A DNA stretch of 64,000 nt, from contig NC_057925.1 in NCBI RefSeq assembly GCF_018873765.1, positions 47,461,010-47,525,009 on the forward strand, read 5' to 3'. Position numbers and translations under genes: made by a program. A model generated the notes under the pieces. It was not told the origin of the DNA. It was given only the letters and a program-made list of their open reading frames with translations, and searched no databases. Below are positions 56,305 to 64,000 of this stretch, one piece after another. The DNA is from Telopea speciosissima (taxonomy: Eukaryota > Streptophyta > Magnoliopsida > Proteales > Proteaceae). Each line of letters opens with the position of its first letter. Position 1 is the first letter of the stretch.

Positions 56305-56640
56305 CATGATGGAACCCACGCGTTTTCACAATCTCAGTTGTGTCTTGGAAACTTTCTGATAATTTCCTCTTGGAATTCATTAGGACACCAAAGGATCAAG
56401 CTACCCTTTACATAGTGGAACCCACGCGGTTTCACAATTTCCTGTTTCTTGGAAGCTTTCTATACTTTTTCTCTTGGAGTCGATTATAGGACACTAAAGA
56501 GAGCTCTTCTTCAAGGGTCAGCAGGCTATACCCTTTACATAATGGAACCCACACGGTTTCACAATCTGTGTGTCTTGATACTTTCCTCTTGGAATCAATT
56601 ATTAAGACACCAAGAGAGCTCCTCCTCCAGTCTACTAGGT
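56305..56640 (+). repeat. Three tandem copies of a 100-125-bp unit upstream of TNL-C
   Basis: The words TGGAACCCAC(G/A)CG(G)TTTTCACAAT, CTTGGAA(A/G)CTTTC and TTCCTCTTGGAATCAATTAT...GGACACCAA recur in the same order beginning near 56310, 56417 and 56542. The third copy ends about 55 bases before the TNL-C start codon. The repeats thus form the proximal promoter or 5' leader of the receptor gene. Confidence 0.8.
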
Positions 56641-56694
56641 TAGCAGATTCATGGAAATATAAAGAAGAAGGTTAACCATTGCAACTGCAGCTTC

Positions 56695-59600
56695 ATGGCG
56701 AAACTGATGACTGAGGCATCCTCCTCCTCCTCCTCCTCTGCTTCTTCTTCATCTGGATCTTCTTCCAATTTCGATGTGTTTCTTAACTTCAGGGGTGAAG
56801 ATACTCGCAAAAACTTCACCGGATTCCTTCACAAAGCTCTGAAAAACAGTGGAATCAACGACTTCATTGATAGTGAAAATTTGTGGGTGGGAGAAGCCAT
56901 AGGCCCAGCCCTCCTTAGCGCGATTGAGGGATCCAAAATCTCAATCCCTATCTTCTCCAAAGGTTACGCCACTAGCAAATGGTGTCTCCTGGAACTTTCT
57001 CATATACTTCAGTGTCACACATCCAATGCTCAAATGGTCCTCCCCATATTCTTAGACGTTGAGCCATCGCATGTTCGAAATCAGACTGGAAGTTTTGAAG
57101 GGCCGTTTCAAGAGCATGAGAAGAATTTTGAGCCCCATACCGTAGAGAGTTGGAGGGAAGCTTTGAGAAAGATAGGGGATCTAAAGGGATGGGTTCTCAA
57201 GGAAGACGCAAATGAGTGAGTGTCTCAAAATCCTCTTAAACTTTGGAGGATTATTTTGTTTATTAATTTATTTCATTCATTCCATTACCCATCCTTACAT
57301 TCCCATCCTTTGCAACTTTACTCTCATTCCCTCTCCTAATATATTGCTTGAATCTTAATTTTTTATTATAAATTTAATAAAATTGCTTACCTTATTATTA
57401 TTATTATTTATAAATAAGAATAATGTCATTACTTTTTTTTTTTTTTTTTTAATCTGTTATTCTTTAGAATGAATTTTGCTAACCATAGTGAATGAGACCT
57501 ATGAAAACAAACTCAAAGCGTAAGGAATAAATAATTTCAAGAAGGAAATACCAAGATGTCTACTTGCTTACAAGTACGAAAAATTTTGTGCAACATTGAA
57601 TTAGGGGTATCCTATTGATGGATCATATTCATTATTTAATGCCAACATCAATGGTTGACCTTCCCTTTGTATCTCAAGTGGTTAAAGATTTTCAAGAAAT
57701 AAAACATTTCAAACTCATTTGGCATACTATCTAGGATCTTCTTTCTACATTGTTTGAACTCCAAGGTGGTAGCTAGGTTAATAAGAGAGATTCAATTTTC
57801 CTTTTACAAATTATAATATCTAATAGCTCCAAGTCAGGTAGTATGAGAATTAACTAGTAGTGACTTAGATTGTTCTGATGCTCTATTATCACTCCAGGTG
57901 GTATTTCTGTTTATAAAAATGTGCAAACACATTTGATCTAAATCAAAAGCCATTGTACCCATACTTTTGTATATAAGGATGCATATTTCAAATTTGTACG
58001 TGAACTGCACTCTGCTTTGTGTTTAATTTGACTGCTCTCCATTCCATTAAAAACTTTAAGTAAATTCATTTGTTTTCTTTTTCTTTTTTTTTTTATTAGG
58101 TATTTTTATTTCATTAATTGTCATTGTGATTTTACTTATGAAATGATTGCAGGGACCAAGCAGAGCTTGTTGAATTAGTTGTCAAAAGGGTTCTGGGTGA
58201 ACTAATCAATAGCACCCACTTGGCTGAAAGTAAATACCTTATTGGAATAGATTCCCATGTAAATCATCTGTTATCTTTATTAAATATTGGTTCAAATGAT
58301 GTTCAGTTCGTGGGAATTTGTGGTCTCGGTGGCATTGGGAAGACAACTATTGCCAAGGCTCTCTACAATCACATCCTTTCAAGCTTTAATAGACATTGTT
58401 TTCTTTCAGACGTTAGAGAACAAGAAACACACTGCAATGGTCTAGTAACTTTGCAGAAGCGTCTTCTTAAAGATATCTTTAAGGAAGACATTGACATAGC
58501 TAATTGTCATAAAGGAAAACAATTCATAGAACAAAAATTTCGTACAGAAAATGTTCTTCTTGTCCTTGATGATGTTGACAATCAAGAACAGGTTGGTGCT
58601 TTGGCTAGTGAAGTGAATTGGTTTGGTCAAGGAAGCAGGGTTATAATAACGACCAGAGATGAACATATTCTTAATGTGGCTAAAGTTGATGGAGATAAAA
58701 TATACAGACCTCAAATTCTGGATCATAAGCAATCTCTTCAATTATTTAGTCTGCATACCTTTTCAAGGGACCAACCTCCTAAAGATTATATGCAACTTTC
58801 ACATGATGTGGCATGTTATTCGGGAGGGTTGCCTTTAACTCTAGAGGTGTGGGGGTCTTACCTATCGGACATATGCAATAAAGGAGTGTGGGAAAGTACG
58901 TTACAAGAATTGAAAAACATTCCACATGAAAAAGTCTTGAGAAGGTTGAAGATAAGCTATGATAATCTAGAAAATGGTTATCATAAAGCTATATTTCTTG
59001 ACGCTGCATGCTTTTTCGTTGGATGGGAGAAAGAAACTGTATATTCTATATGGGAAGGTTGTGGTTATCATCCTGAATCAGTAATATTCAGATTAATTAA
59101 AAGGTCCCTTCTAAAATTTGAAGGTAACCGCTTGAGGATGCATGATCAAATAAGAGACATGGGAAGGAGCATTGTCTTAGAAGAAAGCCTTCTGGAGCCG
59201 GGTAAGCGTAGTAGGTTATGGTCTCATGATGAAATCTTGGAAGTATTAGAAGAATACAAGGTAAGACCTAAACACATCTCTCTCTCGGTGTTTATATATT
59301 AAAAAGTACTTGGATTTCAAGCACAAAAAGTTTATAATGCATTGAGTAATGCTCTAAATTTTAAATTCTTTTGAATAGTGACTTGAATACCCCCCCAACT
59401 ACCTTTACTATGACACTCCAAATGACACATATGTGTCCTTATATTGCCCATCCTTTTTAATTTCTGGTTTTTGGTGTCCACTGATTTCTATTTACTAGAG
59501 TTATTTTTTATTGTAGGGAACTGATATGATAAAAGGCATGATGTTTCCCGATGTCTTTCCACGTATTAATTTGTATAATGAACACTTTGAGATGATGCAC

Positions 59601-61938
59601 AATCTAAGATATCTCGACATTGGTAATGCAAACTACATGGGAGATTTTTCACGCCTTCCTTCTGGGTTAAGGTGGTTCAAGTGGATGGGCTCCGATGGGG
59701 ATACTATTCCACCAATCAATTTTTATCATAAGAGTCTAGTTTATCTCGACCTATCGGAGAGCGAGATTAAACCAGCCTGGAATGTGGAGCCTGAAGATGA
59801 AAATAAGGTATAGCATTTGTTTTTTTCTTTTCTCATTTGATTATTAATTTTCTGGAGAGTATTGTAAATATATACATATATATGTTTTCTCTTCGTTTTG
59901 ACAGCGGTTCCAAAAGCTGAAAGTTCTCGATCTTAGATATTGTCGATTTCTATCCAAGTCCCTTGACTTTTCATGGTTTCCGAACTTGGAGCGATTATAT
60001 CTTGGAGGTTGTTATTCCTTGGATAAGTTAGACGAGTCCATAGGGCAGTTGAGTCAGCTCAAAAGTCTTATTCTAAGGGGTAATCAAATGAAGGAGTTGC
60101 CTAAGTCCATTGGTGATCTAAAATCTCTAGTCGAACTTGACTTGTCGTGGGGGGCAAAAATCGAAGAACTCCCAGATAGCATTTGCCGGCTGAGTTCTCT
60201 CAAAGAGCTTAGACTCCAAGAATGCCACTCACTCAAGAAGCTACCAAGAACAATGGGGGGAATGAAAAGTTTGCGTAGCATTAACCTGGAAGGAAGCAAA
60301 ATTTCCAAATTTCCTCTTGGAAATTTCAATGCTCTTGAATTTAGAGGAGTTGAAAATGTCCGGTTGTAGTAAGTTGGAATACCTCCCAGAGCTTCCCTTG
60401 AGCTTAGTTGTTCTTAATTGGGAACGTTGCACTGTAATTGTAAGACTACCGGATTTGTCGAGGCTGAAAATTTTGACAACATTAGATTTTATGAATTTTG
60501 ATAAGCTGGAATACCTCCCAGAGCTTCCCTCAAGCTTAGTTGTACTTCGTTGTAGAGATTGGCGTTCATTGGAACAACTACCGGATTTGTCGAGGCTGAA
60601 AAATTTGACAACATTAGATGTTTTGGGTTGCGATAAGCTGGAATACCTGCCAGAGCTTACCTCAAGCTTAGTTGTACTTCGTTGTAGAGGTTGCCGTTCA
60701 TTGGAACGACTACCGGATTTGTCGAGGCTGAAAAATTTGACAACATTAGATGTTTTGGGTTGCAATAAGCTGGAATACCTGCCAGAGCTTACCTCAAGCT
60801 TAGTTGTACTTTATTGTGAAGATTGTTGTTCATTGGTACGACTACCAGATTTGTCGAAGCTGAAAAATTTGACACCATTAAAGATTACAGGTTGCAGTAA
60901 GTTGGAGGAGATTCGAGGCCTTGAGGGAACTGAATCCTTAATAGAATTGAATGCGCAAGGATGCCATACCTTGACATATGCTCCAAAGAAGATACATGGC
61001 CAGGTCCTTTCACTTTCATTGTCTTATTGTTTTACTCCTAGCTACTCTAATTGGAACGAACGATTAGAAACTGCCAATTAGTTTATTATTAGTTTGTTGA
61101 CTGATGATGGCTCCTTTCCTCTGTTTTGCAGGGAACACTTTTATGGTCACCCCGGGGATATTCTTACTCCTTGATTGTTAATGATGGGAACAATTATAAG
61201 GGGTTGATTCTGTGCATTGTTTTGGAATTTCCCTCCGACTTCATTGGTGATCTGCAATTGGAACAAGGTCTGCTTCTAACCTTCGATGTTGATATTTTTG
61301 CTTCTATTCGCCATAAAGATAAAACAATCAGTCGTTGCCATACGCTCATAATTGAGGATGTTGATATTACTAAGCGACATATATTCTACTTTCACCATTT
61401 CAAAGGCTTTGATTGGTTTGGGATTCCGTTAAATGGAAAAGTAGATATTGAAGATTTGTATTTTTGTGAATCTGGGTTTTATAAGTCACTTTGTGAAACT
61501 TACTATCTGGCAAGAGACTATTCTATAGTCAAATCGTGGGTGGTCTTGTTCTTGGAGAACAGGGAACCTGATGATGATCAGCAAAATCCCAATTATGATC
61601 AACATTCAATTGGCATGATGGTAGCAGAACTCTTCGATTGGTCATATCGCAGCAACGATAATGGTGTTGTTCCTTCTCTTAACCAGAGCTTTACATGTTT
61701 GCCACGAGGGGAGGTTGAAGGATCAAATTCTGCTCCTAAAGAAGAGGAGGAAGACAAATCATTGATGAGGGTTAGTAAATACAAGTCATCATCATGTGTA
61801 GTAGGAGAGGAGAGGAATTGTTTAGGATTCGACTCTGTTTCTGAAGTAGTGGGGAATGACGAAGAGTTACTGAGGTCTAGCAAGAGAGCTCGTCTACATT
61901 ACAACAATGATGAGGCATCAGGTCCTTCTGACATTTAA
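56695..61938 (+). CDS. TNL-C: TIR-NB-ARC-LRR disease-resistance protein (N/RUN1-like), frameshift in LRR exon
   Basis: Five exons: 56695-57215 (TIR), 58153-59260 (NB-ARC), 59517-59807, 59905-61003 (LRR) and 61132-61938 (post-LRR), GT/AG throughout. After a serine-rich leader, the TIR has FRGEDTR (32-38) and the SKWCLLEL motif with the Glu (E100) expected for TIR NADase activity. NB-ARC: P-loop GLGGIGKTT (231-239), kinase-2 LVLDDVD (310-316), RNBS-B GSRVIITTRDEH, GLPL and MHD (503-505). Such receptors sense pathogen effectors and signal through TIR-generated nucleotides and EDS1 complexes. Near 60320-60330 one base appears lost relative to TNL-B, giving a stop at 60367-60369 after 794 codons. 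The remaining LRR and acidic tail (to 61938) stay open in another frame. So either a truncated receptor, a recent pseudogene or a sequencing error. The ATG at 56695 is the first in frame before the TIR. Confidence 0.9.
60371..60902 (+). repeat. Tandem 132-bp LRR-coding repeats in TNL-C
   Basis: The word AAG(C/T)TGGAATACCT(C/G)CCAGAG recurs at 60371, 60503, 60635 and 60767, and a decayed start (AAGTTGGAGGAG) at 60899, always exactly 132 bases apart. Each unit encodes 44 residues: KLEYLPEL...LSSLVVL, then LEQLPDLSRLKNLTTLDVLG. TNL-A and TNL-B have only one such unit, so the array expanded in this lineage. The third and fourth units are nearly identical, showing recent duplication. Confidence 0.9.
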
Positions 61939-62039
61939 CAATGTATATTACCATTTTTTTTTATCTGTAAACAGATTACCAATTCTGATGGTGAGAACAG
62001 TATCACATTCTCTTCTATTGCTGATACTTCCAGGAGTGC
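61939..62039. other. 3' flank of TNL-C
   Basis: Presumed 3' untranslated region and start of downstream DNA. No distinct signal beyond AT-rich stretches. Confidence 0.4.
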
Positions 62040-63240
62040 TCCTTATTCTCCCAACAGAAAATGAGGTGGGGGAAATTTAAGGCAGAAAACTTCTTAGCTT
62101 TTCATAGCCCAGACAATTTAATGAAGAGAGTAGAGAGTGAACTGAAGCAGTAAGCTAAGACAGAAAAATACATGTTCTGCTCTGCATAATAATCTGACAA
62201 AGTCTGTGCTTAAAGAAAGCAGGTCAGATGGCCAATGAAACATTAACTAAATCATAGACTGCAAAAGGGAATAAAAAGAATAGTAGAGGAAGAAGAAGAT
62301 GAGAGGGATTCAAAGGGAGATGGGTAATCAGAAAACAGAAAAAAATTTAGGTGGGGATATGATGATGCTCACGAAGGAGTCCTTCAAGAAAACTCTACAA
62401 CTCTCTATAAGAGGTCAGAAGTCAACAAAGACTTTTCTTTACGGCTTTAATAAATTTAGTTTTAAGGTTCTTGAATGAAGTAAAGTGAGATAGTTTGGGA
62501 GATGACATGACTTCATCTGCAAATTTCCAAATCAATTTGCATTATCATACACGCAATGTCTATTATAAGACTGAAGAAACAAAGGACTTTAACAGAACAC
62601 AATCTACTAGACTGATGAAACCTTGTTACAAAGAACATAAACACTCTCCCCTAAATAAAATCTGAAATGTGCTCAATATTATAGAACCTTCTCTCTGCTT
62701 AAAGTATTCTAAACATACTGTTAATTTTGACTATTTTATTTAGCAAATCCTTGACTTACTTGTTTGAGATACAGTAAAAGATCTATATAGATCACGTAGA
62801 ATGTATCAGTCTGATGGGAACCTGGATCACAACTAGGAGAATTAGGTATTTACTTTCTCATTAAACCATATATTTGATCTATCATCCTCTTCCTTTGACT
62901 TTCATGATTTCAGGTGGTTACTTAAAATACAAATATCTAACAAACAAAACAAATGAAGATCCTGTCATTCCATTCTGGCTTAATGGTGCTATCATCCAAT
63001 TGGGTAAATTTAAAACTTAAATATCTGTAAATACAGTTGAACTTCCAGGATGAGTCAGATGTTGAATCAACCAATTTCCATCAACCAGAGCAGACCATAA
63101 GGGACAAGAACCTTACAAGATTTATTGTTTTTTCCAACTTTAAAATGGGTTTTCAGGCATATATATGGATACATTGCAGGCTTCTTGTTGCATAGGAGCC
63201 GTGTACATGCATGGAACCTTAAAATATATAATAGAAGTTG
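62040..63240. repeat. TNL 3'-flank duplication block D3 (inverted copy)
   Basis: Reverse complement of the D1/D2 blocks, landmarks in reverse order: GCAGAGCAGAACATG and CCAATGAAACATTAACTAAATC on the block strand, AACTCTACAACTCTC..AGGTCAGAAGTCAAC (62390-62430), ATCTACTAGACTGATGAAACC (62603) and CAACTAGGAGAATTAGGTATTTAC (62830). It follows TNL-C as D2 follows TNL-A, so the flank was duplicated together with the receptor. Confidence 0.8.
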
Positions 63241-63399
63241 TCAAGTCCATGGATTGAAGTGTTAGTCATTAACGCCTGAGATCGATATTCAATATAGCAT
63301 GTCTCCCTTCATATTTTTTGACCTTTTTAATTTCTTTATTTGTAAATTTGTATGGGTTGGATCTTGGAATGCAAAAGTCTTTATAAACATTACCCAATG

Positions 63400-63960
63400 T
63401 TGGAGTTGTCCCTAATTGGCGACGAATCACAATTAAAGAAAAGGACTATTTCATTATTCAGCTTACAAGTTACAATAATGTTCCACATTCAACCCCCCCC
63501 CCTCTCAAGTCTTCAAACTGTCGGGATCAGAACTGACCTCAATCTCTACAATGTATTAGCATAAACCCCTTCAGCCTTCAATCCAACTGATGAAAGTTTA
63601 GATGGCACAACCACTTCAGAAAATGTCAAAAGAGATGTTCATCAAGGTACACCTGAGATTTCTAGCAGGTGGATGGGTATGCACCCTTCTTGGGTTGTTT
63701 TGAGGATTGCCAAAATGAAAAGAAGCTTTTTCTTAGATAATTGAGCAGCGGGAGCATAAAGGGAGGAAGAACATTGTGTGTGTAGCTACTCTTGCTCAGT
63801 AAGAGTGGATGTGCCAGTGCTGGCTGCTGCTTATTCAGCCCTTCAATAATAAAAGAGAAGGCCCCAAACGTGACACAACTCTGAAGAAGAGCCTGTGGTG
63901 CACCTGCATAAAAAACAGTTAATAAGCCAAAGAAAAGGCACCAAATTACTCTTCCTTCCC
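63400..63960. repeat. Uninterrupted copy of the Copia-1 target region
   Basis: CATTATTCAGCTTACAAGTTACA (63452), GTTCCACATTC (63479) and TACAATGTATTAGCATAAACCCCTTCAGCC (63548) match 35600-35763 joined to 41609-41660. It continues through GCCAGTGCTGGCTGCTGC (63812) and AGAGAAGGCCCCAAA (63854). No gene is evident; short frames differ between copies. Confidence 0.8.
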
Positions 63961-64000
63961 TTTTCTATTTTGAAAGCAAGACAATAAAGAACAATTGGAG

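Noticed and set aside
60241-60765. Minus-strand 174-codon frame with internal repeats (QPKTSNVVKFFSLDKSGS).
   Set aside because: Antisense shadow of the TNL-C 132-bp LRR repeats.
1-64000. CRISPR-like arrays, bacterial operons, phage or organellar gene clusters.
   Set aside because: No regularly spaced short direct repeats with unique spacers and no prokaryote-style dense coding; the direct repeats present are microsatellites, LTRs, LRR units and segmental duplications.

Overview
The window is nuclear DNA from a non-monocot flowering plant with a large, repeat-rich genome. The evidence is intron-bearing plant genes, TIR-type NB-ARC-LRR (TNL) immune receptors (a class absent from monocots), Ty1/Copia retrotransposons, and many small AT-rich inverted-repeat elements. 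No bacterial, viral or organellar gene set is present. I cannot name the species.

Region 1 (1-14.6 kb) holds three housekeeping-type loci. These are the last three exons of a Mo25/CAB39-like scaffold gene (+, 725-1230), a 12-exon inositol monophosphatase / L-galactose-1-phosphate phosphatase locus of the VTC4/IMP type (+, 3826-9273) that looks broken, and an apparently intact three-exon gene for a secreted/membrane DOMON + cytochrome b561 protein (-, 14133-12728). A 1.4 kb fold-back element with long terminal inverted repeats and gene-like internal sequence sits in the large intron of the phosphatase locus.

Region 2 (14.6-29.8 kb) is an intergenic transposon field. It contains two hAT-type elements of one family (one carrying a nested hairpin element), many 120-200 bp hairpin MITEs with near-perfect 9-bp target duplications (Mutator-type), a BED-finger hAT transposase relic, a LINE RNase H relic, a probable solo LTR and a direct duplication of about 0.6-1.3 kb.

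Region 3 (29.8-64 kb) is a TNL cluster. It holds at least three copies of one TNL lineage: TNL-A, a 3' relic (-, 34.8-33.8 kb); TNL-B, a truncated pseudogene (-, 48.6-44.2 kb); and TNL-C, nearly complete (+, 56695-61938). The 3' flanking DNA was duplicated as well: two copies lie in tandem at 29.8-33.8 kb and an inverted copy lies at 62.0-63.2 kb. TNL-B was hit by a Pack-MULE-like element carrying a DEMETER/ROS1-like DNA-glycosylase gene fragment in its LRR exon, and by a 5'-truncated Copia element in its NB-ARC exon. A second, structurally complete but mutated Copia (35764-41603, 288-bp LTRs, TSD TAAAT) lies between TNL-A and TNL-B. Its empty site can be read in the paralogous flank at 63.5 kb.

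TNL-C keeps the TIR and NB-ARC motifs but has a frameshift in the LRR exon, just before an array of 132-bp LRR-coding tandem repeats. I see no evidence for a wholly new system. The notable content is how this immune-receptor cluster was built and broken: segmental duplication, LRR repeat amplification, gene capture by a DNA transposon and nested retrotransposition. All splice sites were assigned by eye.
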